Assembly: GCF_039652615.1 (NCBI RefSeq)
Contig: NZ_JBDJAC010000006.1
Span: 124,001-188,000 of the forward strand
Origin: Fulvimarina sp039652615
GTDB lineage: Bacteria; Pseudomonadota; Alphaproteobacteria; Rhizobiales; Rhizobiaceae
Length of the DNA: 64,000 nucleotides
Direction: 5' to 3'
Positions 1-7,959 of this stretch are shown here, piece after piece. Made by a program: the position numbers and the translations under genes. The first letter of the stretch is position 1. Every line of letters starts with the position of its first letter. The notes beneath the pieces are model-generated. The model made no database searches and was not told where the DNA came from. It was given only the letters and a program-made list of their open reading frames with translations.

Positions 1-1
1 C

Positions 2-232
2 TGGTTCCTCAACCTTGAAAAGGGCGACCGCCTCCATTTCAAGATCACGGCGCCGGACGGTTCGACCTATACCGAGACCGAGACGAAGCCGCTCGGCCGC
101 CACAAGGCCGCCTATATGCAGTTCGCCGGTCGCGGCAGGTCGCCCGCCAAGGGCGACTGGACGCTTCAGATCACGCTGAAACGAGACGGCGCGGTGGTGG
201 AAACGCGAACGAAAACCGTCACGGTACGGTGA
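2..232 (+). CDS. C-terminal fragment, probable M23-type peptidase
   Basis: An open frame enters from the left edge and encodes the last 76 residues of a protein, from WFLNLEKGDR to TKTVTVR, ending in TGA. The fragment is a beta-rich segment with a GDxLxFKITAPDGS stretch and a later KAAYMQFAGR stretch. It resembles the C-terminal domain that follows the LytM/M23 peptidase domain in many Rhizobiales envelope proteins. That match is from memory of the family, and no catalytic residue lies inside the window. It converges on glcB, with a strong hairpin between the two genes. The reading frame is certain, the function is tentative. Confidence 0.5.
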   Translation, partial: WFLNLEKGDRLHFKITAPDGSTYTETETKPLGRHKAAYMQFAGRGRSPAKGDWTLQITLKRDGAVVETRTKTVTVR

Positions 233-240
233 TCTGAAAA

Positions 241-269
241 CGGCGCCGGACTTTACCAGTCCGGCGCCG
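241..269 (-). terminator. Intrinsic terminator of glcB
   Basis: A perfect 12-bp inverted repeat (CGGCGCCGGACT / AGTCCGGCGCCG) with a 5-nt loop lies between the two convergent genes. Read on the minus strand, the hairpin is followed by TTTTC, which makes a Rho-independent terminator for glcB. On the plus strand there is no T-tract, so it would at most protect the 3' end of the upstream transcript. Confidence 0.85.
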
Positions 270-294
270 CAAAGACTGTCAAATGCCTTTGGAC

Positions 295-2466
295 TCAGGC
301 GGCCTTTTCGGCCTTCTTCTCCAAACGGCGGGCGTGCAGAACCGGCTCGGTATAGCCCGAAGGCTGGACGCGGCCCTTGAAGACGAGGTCGCAGGCCGCC
401 TTGAAGGCGATCGACTCATCGAAGCGGCCGTCCATTTTTTCGTAGTTCGAATCGCCGGCGTTCTGCTCGTCGACCTTCTTGGCCATCTCCTTCATCGCAG
501 CCATCACCTCGTCTTCCGAGACGACGCCGTTATGGAGCCAGTTGGCGATGTGCTGGGAGGAAATGCGGCAGGTCGCGCGGTCCTCCATCAGGCCGACATC
601 GTTGATGTCCGGCACGGTGGAGCAGCCGACGCCCTGATCGACCCAGCGCACGACATAGCCGAGAATGCCCTGCGCATTGTTGCGCAGCTCGTCCTTGATC
701 TGCTGCTCCGGCCAGTTGGCGCGGTTGGCGAGCGGAATCGTCAACAGGTCGTAGAGGATGGCGCGGCGGCCCTTTGCGGCGATCGCCTCCTGCCATGCGA
801 GAACGTCGACCCGGTGATAGTGGGTCGCGTGGAGCGTTGCCGCGGTCGGCGAGGGCACCCAGGCGCAGTTCGCGCCGGCCTGGGGATGGCCGACCTTCTG
901 GTTCAGCATGTCGTTCATCTTGGCGGGCGCGGCCCACATGCCCTTGCCGATCTGCGCCTTGCCGCGGAACCCGCAGGCAAGACCCACATCCACGTTCCAG
1001 TCCTCGTAGGCCTTGATCCAGGTGCGGTCCTTCATCACGGTCTTGCGGACCATGGGGCCGGCTTCCATGGAGGTATGGATCTCGTCGCCCGTGCGATCGA
1101 GGAAGCCGGTATTGATGAAGAACACCCGGTGACGGGCGGCGCGGATGCATTCCTTGAGATTGACGGTCGTGCGCCGCTCCTCGTCCATGATGCCGATCTT
1201 CACCGTGTTCGGATCGAGGCCGAGAGCCTGCTCGACCCGTGTGAAGATCTCGTCGGTGAAGGCGACCTCGTCGGGTCCGTGCATCTTCGGCTTGACGATA
1301 TAGACCGAGCGGGCGCGCGAATTGCGCATGCCGCCCATTTTCTTCAGGTCGTGAATCGCGATCATCGTCGTGATCATCGCGTCCATCAGGCCTTCGGGCG
1401 CCTCGGAGCCATCCTTGAGGCGGATCGCCGGATTGGTCATCAGGTGGCCGACATTGCGCACGAGCAGCAGCGCCCGCCCGGGAACGGCGATCGTGGAGCC
1501 ATCCGGCGTGGTGTACTGGCGATCTGGATTGAGCGCGCGGGTCACCGTCTTGCCGCCCTTGTCGAAGCTCTCCGTGAGATCGCCCTTCATGAGGCCAAGC
1601 CAGTTGCGGTAGACCAGCGTCTTGTCCTCGGCGTCGACGGCCGCAACCGAATCCTCGCAATCGCAGATCGCCGTCACGGCCGATTCGAGCAGAACGTCGG
1701 CGACATTGCCCCGGTCGTTCTTACCGACCATGTGCGTGGCATCGATCTTGATCTCGACGTGCAGGCCGTTGTGCTTGAGGAGGATGGCGGACGGCTTTTC
1801 CGCATCGCCGGAATAGCCGACGAAGGCGAGCGGGTTCTTCAACCGCGCCGTCTTGCCGTCGCCGAACTTGGCGATCAGCGTGCCGTCGGAAACGGTGTAT
1901 TGCTCGACGTCGATGTGCGAGATGCGGTCAAGCGGCGCGACATTGTCGAGGAAGCTCTTGGCCCAGGTGACGACGCGGGCCCCGCGTGCACGGTCGTAGC
2001 CCTTGCCCTCCGGCTCGTCCCCCATGGCATCCGTGCCGTAGAGCGCGTCGTAGAGCGAGCCCCAGCGCGCATTGGCCGCGTTGAGGAGGTAGCGGGCGTT
2101 CATGATCGGAACGACGAGCTGCGGGCCCGGCACCGTGGCGATCTCGGGATCGACCTTCGACGTCTGGATCTCGAAGTCGGCTCCCTCGCTGACGATGTAG
2201 CCGATCTCGCGCAGGAAGGCCTGGTATTCGTCGGCATCGATCTGCTTGCCGTGCTGGGCGCGGTGCCATTCGTCGATCTTGGCTTGCATGTCCTCGCGGA
2301 TCTGCAGCAGCTCACGGTTCTTCGGAGCGAGATCGTTCAGAAGCGAGGAGAAGGACGACCAGAACTGATCGGGCGTGATGCCCGTATCGGAAAGTGCCTC
2401 CTCGTCGATGAATGTTTTCAGGTTCGTTGCGACCTCAAGGTCGTTCACCGTCGTCATGTCACTCAT
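295..2466 (-). CDS. glcB: Malate synthase G
   Basis: Malate synthase G condenses glyoxylate with acetyl-CoA to give malate in the cytoplasm (glyoxylate cycle and glycolate use). The product is 723 residues, the usual length for the G isoform. It carries the family stretch ICDCEDSVAAVDAEDK near residue 270 and the region around GFRGKAQIGKGMWAAP. I chose ATG 2466 (MSDMTTVNDLEV) because GAGTTGATGACAAGGG lies about 9 nt upstream and it matches the family N-terminus; the frame stays open to 2505, which would add 13 atypical residues. The gene stands alone, convergent with the left-edge peptidase fragment and divergent from the BLUF gene. A long open frame on the opposite strand is a high-GC shadow. 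Confidence 0.97.
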   Translation of the reverse strand: MSDMTTVNDLEVATNLKTFIDEEALSDTGITPDQFWSSFSSLLNDLAPKNRELLQIREDMQAKIDEWHRAQHGKQIDADEYQAFLREIGYIVSEGADFEIQTSKVDPEIATVPGPQLVVPIMNARYLLNAANARWGSLYDALYGTDAMGDEPEGKGYDRARGARVVTWAKSFLDNVAPLDRISHIDVEQYTVSDGTLIAKFGDGKTARLKNPLAFVGYSGDAEKPSAILLKHNGLHVEIKIDATHMVGKNDRGNVADVLLESAVTAICDCEDSVAAVDAEDKTLVYRNWLGLMKGDLTESFDKGGKTVTRALNPDRQYTTPDGSTIAVPGRALLLVRNVGHLMTNPAIRLKDGSEAPEGLMDAMITTMIAIHDLKKMGGMRNSRARSVYIVKPKMHGPDEVAFTDEIFTRVEQALGLDPNTVKIGIMDEERRTTVNLKECIRAARHRVFFINTGFLDRTGDEIHTSMEAGPMVRKTVMKDRTWIKAYEDWNVDVGLACGFRGKAQIGKGMWAAPAKMNDMLNQKVGHPQAGANCAWVPSPTAATLHATHYHRVDVLAWQEAIAAKGRRAILYDLLTIPLANRANWPEQQIKDELRNNAQGILGYVVRWVDQGVGCSTVPDINDVGLMEDRATCRISSQHIANWLHNGVVSEDEVMAAMKEMAKKVDEQNAGDSNYEKMDGRFDESIAFKAACDLVFKGRVQPSGYTEPVLHARRLEKKAEKAA

Positions 2467-2688
2467 ATGTGGTGCCCTTGTCATCAACTCGTGCTCACCC
2501 GGCAATCGACCAGCAAAGCGGTGCTGTCAATCGGACGTTCAGACTAGGCAAGTTAGGCAAGCGGGGAAGCAAGGCGAGTATCCGGCTTTACCGCGGGGCT
2601 TTTGACGATCCGAATCGATCGCCTGTAGACTGACTGCCAGCCGTGACTCTCTTGCGCTCGAACCGGCTCTTCCTCGGAAGCCAAAGGA

Positions 2689-3075
2689 ATGGAACTTCGA
2701 CGATCGATGCGTCACATCACCTATAGCAGCATTGCCAACGACCTCAGCAAGGATGCCTTCCGCGAACTGGTGGCCGAATCGACCCGGCGCAACGAAACGC
2801 GCGGAGTGCGCGGCGTGATCGCCTATGATGGCCGGATCATCACCCAGATCCTCGAGGGAGAGGGCGAGACCGTCGATGCGCTGTTCAAGACGATCATGCG
2901 GGACAAGCGTCATTCCGGCGTCGTCCTCATGACGCGCGTTGATCTGGACAAGAGCCAGTTCGACACCTTCGGCATGGCGAAAATCTCGCCCTCGGAGGTT
3001 TATCTGATGTCTTCGGCGATCATCGAGCGTTACGGGGATGGGGATAACTGCGAGACGCCGCTGGTCATGGATTGA
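2689..3075 (+). CDS. BLUF-domain blue-light sensor
   Basis: A stand-alone BLUF protein of 128 residues. BLUF domains bind FAD and sense blue light through a Tyr-Gln-Met/Trp hydrogen-bond switch. The key residues are visible: Tyr12 (ITYSS), Asn35 (TRRNETRG, flavin contact), Gln53 (ITQILEGEGE) and Met96 (FDTFGMAK). The rest of the domain (RGVIAYDGR, VDALFKTIMRDKRH) follows the family closely. There is only a short C-terminal tail and no fused EAL, GGDEF or cyclase domain, so it must act through a partner protein that is not evident next door. The start is uncertain: ATG 2689 has AAAGGA directly against it, while ATG 2707 (MRHITYSS) would give the more usual short N-terminus. Confidence 0.92.
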   Translation: MELRRSMRHITYSSIANDLSKDAFRELVAESTRRNETRGVRGVIAYDGRIITQILEGEGETVDALFKTIMRDKRHSGVVLMTRVDLDKSQFDTFGMAKISPSEVYLMSSAIIERYGDGDNCETPLVMD

Positions 3076-3821
3076 TTTTCGGAATCTTTTCAGGCTAGCA
3101 GCCTGTGCGCCCTATTGGGTCGTAAGCTGTATACAATAAGAATCCATATGAAATTTAGGGGCTTGAACGCAGCGGTGTTCCGTGGTTTCTAGCGCCTAAC
3201 TGTCACTCACGCGGATGTGACGCGATCGCGCGCGTATTCCCGCTTGATTTTGGGCGGCTCCCGTAGCATCTTTATCACAACGACGCTGAAACGTCGGGTC
3301 GGCCCTAAAGCATGTCCCCCGCTTTACCGCCGATGTTTGGGAGCGACCGGTCCTCTTCCCCCTCTCCAGGACCCCCGCTCGTTAGAAAATGCAAGAGAGT
3401 CGCAACGGCGTATCCCCCTCCAGGCCGTGCGGCTCTCTTCGCATTTCTGAACCTCAAAAAAATCTGATCTTCTGCTGCAAGCTGTCTCGCCAGTCGCCGT
3501 CGTCTGACGCCGGGCGGGAGTGCCCGCATGAAACATGCCGGCCCCTGCATCCTCCGGATGGCAGGCGTTCGTGTCCCTCTCGATGGTCGATCTCAGGACA
3601 CAGAGCGAAATGCGACAAGTCTGGCTCGGCACTTCGCTCTAAGCTTTTGTTTTGCCGCATGATGTGATCCGAAAAGTCATGCAACTTTTCGGATCATGCT
3701 CTAGCTCGAGAATGACCAAGCGCTGATCGATCCCTTGCTGAGATTGCGGGTGGCACCCCGTCGCGGGCACCGTCCCATAGCGGCTTTCCGCGCAACGTCC
3801 GGCGAACGTTCGCGGGAGGTA
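3076..3821. other. 746-bp gene-free spacer
   Basis: No convincing coding sequence was found between the BLUF gene and tlpA. The short open frames here lack recognisable domains and plausible start contexts. The right-hand part holds a copy of a dispersed palindromic repeat (see 3602-3704). A small inverted repeat, GTCAC-N10-GTGAC, lies near 3200-3219, and around 3130 there is an AT-rich patch that might contain a promoter, but I cannot assign either. Confidence 0.6.
3602..3704. repeat. Dispersed palindromic repeat, family A, copy 1
   Basis: The element has two stem-loops. The first is formed by GAGCGAA near 3605 and TTCGCTC near 3640. The second is a perfect 12-bp stem, GATCCGAAAAGT / ACTTTTCGGATC (3666-3695), with loop CATGCA. 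The sequence TTTTGCCGCATGATGTGATC before it and the closing GGATCATGCTCTAG match the RIME/REP-like intergenic elements that are common in Rhizobiales. A diverged second copy lies at 6373-6476. Confidence 0.75.
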
Positions 3822-4487
3822 TCAGGCCGAGCCGGGGTTGCGGACGGCGTCGATCAGGCGGATCGCGTCGGGGCTTGCCCATTCGGCCGGCCCATTGACA
3901 GCCGCTCTTGCGCAGCCGTCCCCATCGACGAGAAGCGTGACGGGCAGACCGAAGGCTGTTCCCTGGCTTTTCAGGTTCTGGAAGACGCCCATCGTCTCGT
4001 CGCGGAAAAACGGCAGGTCCGTCAGCCCCGTTTCTTCGTAAAACGTCTTGGGCTTCGACGGGTCGCCCGTATCGACATTGATCGGGATGACCGAAAAGTC
4101 CTCGCCGCCGCGCTCACGCTCCAGTTCGTCGAGCGCCGGCATCTCGGCCCGGCAGGGCGCGCACCAGGTCGCCCAGAGATTGACGAGAAGCGTCTGGCCG
4201 GAAAAATCGGCGAGGCTTTTCTGTGCGCCGTCGGCGTCCTTGAAGGCGATGGACGTGACGTCGAACGGGGTATCCACGGGCCTAACGGCCGCGACCTCTC
4301 CCCGGGCGGCTTCGTCGATGGCGGCGGCAAGGCTCGCGTTTGCCGGACAGCTGGATGCGACCTGCGCATTGCTTTCATATCCGCCGGTCACGTATAGGAC
4401 GCCCACACCCACGATCAGGCCTGCCGCAAGGGCGCCCGCGATCGCAAGACCGACCGACTTTCCCGAGCCCGCTTCCTTTTTCGCCAT
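3822..4487 (-). CDS. tlpA: TlpA-family thiol:disulfide oxidoreductase
   Basis: A membrane-anchored periplasmic thioredoxin-like reductant that keeps target cysteines reduced, for example during cytochrome oxidase or c-type cytochrome maturation. It is 221 residues. One N-terminal membrane segment spans about residues 12-33, followed by a thioredoxin fold with the active site WCAPC (Cys109, Cys112) inside LLVNLWATWCAPCRAEMPAL. Further on, GLPVTLLVDGDG contains the cis-proline region. I chose ATG 4487 (MAKKEAG) because GAGGAAAGACA precedes it; the frame extends to 4514 with no ribosome site. The start lies 30 bp from argH in the opposite direction, the arrangement known from Bradyrhizobium and relatives. 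Confidence 0.93.
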   Translation of the reverse strand: MAKKEAGSGKSVGLAIAGALAAGLIVGVGVLYVTGGYESNAQVASSCPANASLAAAIDEAARGEVAAVRPVDTPFDVTSIAFKDADGAQKSLADFSGQTLLVNLWATWCAPCRAEMPALDELERERGGEDFSVIPINVDTGDPSKPKTFYEETGLTDLPFFRDETMGVFQNLKSQGTAFGLPVTLLVDGDGCARAAVNGPAEWASPDAIRLIDAVRNPGSA

Positions 4488-4517
4488 TGTCTTTCCTCGA
4501 ATTCCCAAGCGCATCAG

Positions 4518-5918
4518 ATGAGCCAGACGACCAGCAACGAAATGTGGGGCGGACGTTTCGCCTCCGGTCCCGACGCCATCATGGAGGAGATCAACGCCTC
4601 CATCGATTTCGACAAGCGTCTATATGAGGAAGATATCGCAGGATCGAAAGCCCATGCGGCAATGCTTGCTGACAAGGGCGTGATCACGGCGGCCGATCGC
4701 GACGCGATCACCGGGGGGCTGGACAGGATCGGGGCTGAAATCGCGGCCGGCGAGTTCACCTTCTCGCGCCAGCGCGAAGACATTCACATGAACATCGAGG
4801 CGCGGCTTGCCGAGCTGATCGGTCCGGCCGCTGGCCGCCTCCACACGGCGCGCTCTCGCAACGATCAGGTGGCGGTCGATTTCCGGCTGCATGTCAAATC
4901 GGCGCTCCAGCGCTTCGAGACCGGACTTGAGGAGTTCATCGGGGCGCTTCTCACCAAGGCCGAAGAGCATGCCGATACGGTGATGCCCGGATTTACGCAT
5001 CTTCAGGTCGCCCAGCCGGTCACCTACGGCCATCACTGCCTTGCCTATGTGGAAATGGCCTCCCGCGATCTTTCGCGTTGCCGCGATGCGATCGCCCGCA
5101 TGGACGAGTGCCCGCTGGGTGCCGCGGCGCTTGCGGGAACGGGCTTTCCGATCGACCGGCACCAGACGGCGAAGGCGCTCGGCTTCCGCGAGCCGACGCG
5201 CAATTCCCTCGATACGGTGTCCGATCGCGATTTCGCGCTGGAGTTTCTCTCCTTCTCCGCGATCTGCGCCACGCACCTGTCGCGTCTTGCCGAAGAGATC
5301 GTCATCTGGTCGACACCGCAGTTCGGCTTCGTGAAGTTGTCCGACGCCTTTTCGACCGGCTCCTCCATCATGCCCCAGAAGAAGAACCCGGACGCCGCAG
5401 AACTGGTGCGCGCCAAGCCGGGCCGCATCAACGGTGCCCTGATCTCGCTTCTGACCGTGATGAAGGGGCTGCCGCTGAGCTATTCCAAGGACATGCAGGA
5501 GGACAAGGAGCAGGTCTTCGACGCAATTGATTCCCTGCATCTGGCGCTCGCGGCCTCGACCGGCATGATCCGCGATCTCGTCGTCGACCGTACGGCGATG
5601 CGCGCTGCGGCGGGGCACGGCTTTTCCACCGCGACGGACCTTGCCGACTGGCTGGTGCGCGAAGCGGGTCTCCCGTTCCGCGAGGCCCATCACGTCACGG
5701 GACGGGCGGTCGCCATGGCCGAGGAGCGCGGGGTCGGTCTCGCCGACCTGTCGCTCGAGGACCTGAAAGGCCTGAACTCTGAGATCACCGACGGGGTCTA
5801 CTCGGTTCTGACCGTCGAGGCGTCCGTGGCAAGCCGCACGAGCTATGGCGGCACGGCGCCGGACAATGTTCGCGCGGCGATCGCGGCCTGCCGGGACAGG
5901 CTCAAGATTTCGAAATAA
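4518..5918 (+). CDS. argH: Argininosuccinate lyase
   Basis: Last step of arginine synthesis: argininosuccinate is split to arginine and fumarate in the cytoplasm. It is 466 residues, the normal length. The fumarase/aspartase superfamily signature GSSIMPQKKNPD is at about residues 280-291, and the N-terminal MWGGRFASGPD and substrate loop TARSRNDQVA are intact. It appears to lead a tract with an LptM-like lipoprotein and lysA downstream. The promoter must sit in the 30 bp shared with tlpA or inside tlpA's 5' end. Confidence 0.98.
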   Translation: MSQTTSNEMWGGRFASGPDAIMEEINASIDFDKRLYEEDIAGSKAHAAMLADKGVITAADRDAITGGLDRIGAEIAAGEFTFSRQREDIHMNIEARLAELIGPAAGRLHTARSRNDQVAVDFRLHVKSALQRFETGLEEFIGALLTKAEEHADTVMPGFTHLQVAQPVTYGHHCLAYVEMASRDLSRCRDAIARMDECPLGAAALAGTGFPIDRHQTAKALGFREPTRNSLDTVSDRDFALEFLSFSAICATHLSRLAEEIVIWSTPQFGFVKLSDAFSTGSSIMPQKKNPDAAELVRAKPGRINGALISLLTVMKGLPLSYSKDMQEDKEQVFDAIDSLHLALAASTGMIRDLVVDRTAMRAAAGHGFSTATDLADWLVREAGLPFREAHHVTGRAVAMAEERGVGLADLSLEDLKGLNSEITDGVYSVLTVEASVASRTSYGGTAPDNVRAAIAACRDRLKISK

Positions 5919-6054
5919 GTCTCCGTCACGATGATCGCTTCATAAGTGTTGCCCGGATCCCGATGATTTTCAGTGCGGGTCCGGTTAAGAAGGGCCTCGA
6001 TGAGGCCAAAAGGCTGGATGCCTCTCGCGCCGGGCTCGAATTGTGGAGATATGG

Positions 6055-6357
6055 ATGAGCAACGGATTTCTTCGGACGCTGATCGTCACGGCGCCGATGA
6101 CCGCCTTGCTTCTCGCAGGCTGCGGCGTCAAAAATCTGCCGCGGGCACCCGGCACAGACAGGGCGCCGGTCGGTTTCGTCGAACCGGAGCAGGGCGGCGG
6201 TGCCGATTTGATCGGCTCAGGCAGTGAGGTGGACCTGTTGGCTGGCCCGCGCATCGCCTCGGTCGGCATCGACGAGGAAGATCGGATCAAGGCGGCGGAA
6301 GTATCGCGTACACCGGGCGCTCCGAAAGGGTTCTTCCTCGATCCGCTTCTGAACTGA
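6055..6357 (+). CDS. lptM: Small LptM-like lipoprotein
   Basis: A 100-residue lipoprotein. The signal peptide runs through residues 1-22 and ends in the lipobox LLLAGCGVKN, so Cys is lipidated and the protein is anchored in the outer membrane or periplasm. The LAGCGxK start followed by a Pro-rich segment fits the LptM (YifL) family, which assists assembly of the LptDE lipopolysaccharide translocon. Its place between argH and lysA is the usual one in Rhizobiales. ATG 6055 is preceded by GGAG at a 5-nt spacing; an upstream in-frame GTG at 6043 is less likely. The C-terminal part ends GFFLDPLLN, as in other alphaproteobacterial members. Confidence 0.85.
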   Translation: MSNGFLRTLIVTAPMTALLLAGCGVKNLPRAPGTDRAPVGFVEPEQGGGADLIGSGSEVDLLAGPRIASVGIDEEDRIKAAEVSRTPGAPKGFFLDPLLN

Positions 6358-6372
6358 TCGGCATCGCTGGCT

Positions 6373-6476
6373 TGAGCGAAGTGCGATAGCGTCTGATCGA
6401 ATTCTCGCTCGCGGCCTGCGTCTTGCCGCAAGACGAGATGCGAAACGTCGTGCGACGATCTGGCGTTACGCTTCAG
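6373..6476. repeat. Dispersed palindromic repeat, family A, copy 2
   Basis: A diverged copy of the 3602-3704 element in the same orientation. Shared blocks in the same order are GAGCGAAGTGCGATA, GTCTG, TCGCTC, TTGCCGCA, GA-GAT-CGAAA-GTC-TGC, and a closing ACGCT. The second stem has decayed. It fills most of the gap between the lptM-like gene and lysA. Confidence 0.6.
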
Positions 6477-6532
6477 CCCGCAATGATTACCACCAAGCCC
6501 TCGACGACCGGGCCAATCGTGTCTCAGGACCC

Positions 6533-7801
6533 ATGAACCATTTCGAATTCAAGAACGGGTTCCTCCATGCGGAGGATGTTCCGGTCACGCAGATCGCCAA
6601 GGATATCGGCACGCCGTTCTATTGCTATTCCACGGCGACGCTTCTGCGCCATTACGACGTCTTTTCCAGCGCGTTCTCCGATATCGACGCGATGGTCTGC
6701 TATGCCATGAAGGCGAATTCCAATCAGGCGGTGTTGAAGACGCTGGCTGATCGCGGTGCCGGGGCGGACGTCGTATCTGCCGGCGAACTCTTGCGGGCCA
6801 TGCGGGTCGGCATCGATCCGAAGAAGATCATGTTTTCCGGCGTCGGCAAGACGATTGCCGAAATCGACATGGCGCTCGCGCTCGGCATCTTCTGCTTCAA
6901 CATCGAGTCGGAAAACGAACTCGAGCTGATTTCCGCCCGCGCGGTGGACGCTGAAACGGTTGCCCACGTCTCCTTCCGCATCAACCCGGATGTCGACGCC
7001 AGAACCCATGCGAAGATCTCGACGGGCAAGAAGTCCGACAAGTTCGGCATCGCCTACGACCGGGCCGAAGCCGTCTATGCCCGAGCGCGCGCGCTTCCAG
7101 GGATCAAGATCACGGGAATCGATATGCATATCGGCTCCCAGATCATCGATCTGAAGCCGTTCGACGAGGCGTTCGACCGGTTGGCGGCGCTGGTTCACCG
7201 GCTGCGCGCGGCCGGCCACGAGATCAGCCATATCGATCTCGGCGGCGGTCTCGGCGTTCCCTACAGGAATGCCGACGCAACGCCGCCCGAGCCTCATGCC
7301 TATGCCGAGATCGTGAAGCGGCATGTTCGTGATCTGGGCGCAAAGCTCGTCTTCGAGCCGGGCCGGATGATCGTTGCCAATGCGGGCATTCTGGTCGCCC
7401 GCGTGCTCTACGTGAAGAAGGACGAGGGCAAGACCTTCGTCATCGTCGATGCCGCGATGAACGATCTGATCCGCCCGACGCTCTACGAAGCCTGGCACGA
7501 GATCCAGCCGGTCAAGCAATCGGCCGATACCGGAATGATCACGGCGGACATCGTCGGCCCGGTCTGCGAGAGCGGCGATTTCCTCGGCAAGGACCGTGAA
7601 ATCCCGCAAGTGGAAGAGGGCGACCTGATTTTCGTGTCCTCGGCCGGTGCCTATGGCGCGGTTCAGTCGTCCACCTACAATTCGCGCCCGCTGATCGCCG
7701 AAACGCTGGTGAATGACGACAGATACGCCGTCATCCGCGAGCGCCAGACGATCGACGAACTCATCGGGCTCGACCACATTCCGGAGTGGCTTGAAGGCTG
7801 A
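6533..7801 (+). CDS. lysA: Diaminopimelate decarboxylase
   Basis: PLP enzyme that decarboxylates meso-diaminopimelate to L-lysine in the cytoplasm. It is 422 residues. The PLP lysine is Lys60 in CYAMKANSNQ. The glycine loop HIDLGGGLGVPY, the phosphate-binding EPGRMIVANAG and the second-subunit active-site motif GPVCESGDFLG are all present. The segment QSSTYNSRP near the C-terminus completes the active site. It lies 175 bp after the lptM-like gene, with a decayed repeat between them. The TIGR02302-type gene downstream is a common neighbour in this order of bacteria. Confidence 0.98.
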   Translation: MNHFEFKNGFLHAEDVPVTQIAKDIGTPFYCYSTATLLRHYDVFSSAFSDIDAMVCYAMKANSNQAVLKTLADRGAGADVVSAGELLRAMRVGIDPKKIMFSGVGKTIAEIDMALALGIFCFNIESENELELISARAVDAETVAHVSFRINPDVDARTHAKISTGKKSDKFGIAYDRAEAVYARARALPGIKITGIDMHIGSQIIDLKPFDEAFDRLAALVHRLRAAGHEISHIDLGGGLGVPYRNADATPPEPHAYAEIVKRHVRDLGAKLVFEPGRMIVANAGILVARVLYVKKDEGKTFVIVDAAMNDLIRPTLYEAWHEIQPVKQSADTGMITADIVGPVCESGDFLGKDREIPQVEEGDLIFVSSAGAYGAVQSSTYNSRPLIAETLVNDDRYAVIRERQTIDELIGLDHIPEWLEG

Positions 7802-7959
7802 GAACCAGCCGTTCGAAACGATTTTTTGAGCTTTGGTTCCCTGCCCGCTGCGGGGGGATGGGACCAAATGCCTGATCATCTGGCTTCACAGTCCCGTCAA
7901 GCGCCTCGCATCCTGGTCAAAAGCTGATAAAAAGAGAGCTTGATCAGGTTAGAGGCATC

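Noticed and set aside
283..2547. 754-codon open frame opposite glcB
   Set aside because: It mirrors the malate synthase gene in a high-GC genome and its product has no recognisable domain or plausible composition.
3389..3667. Small open frame of 92 codons in the BLUF-tlpA gap
   Set aside because: No ribosome site or family match, and it runs into the family A repeat.
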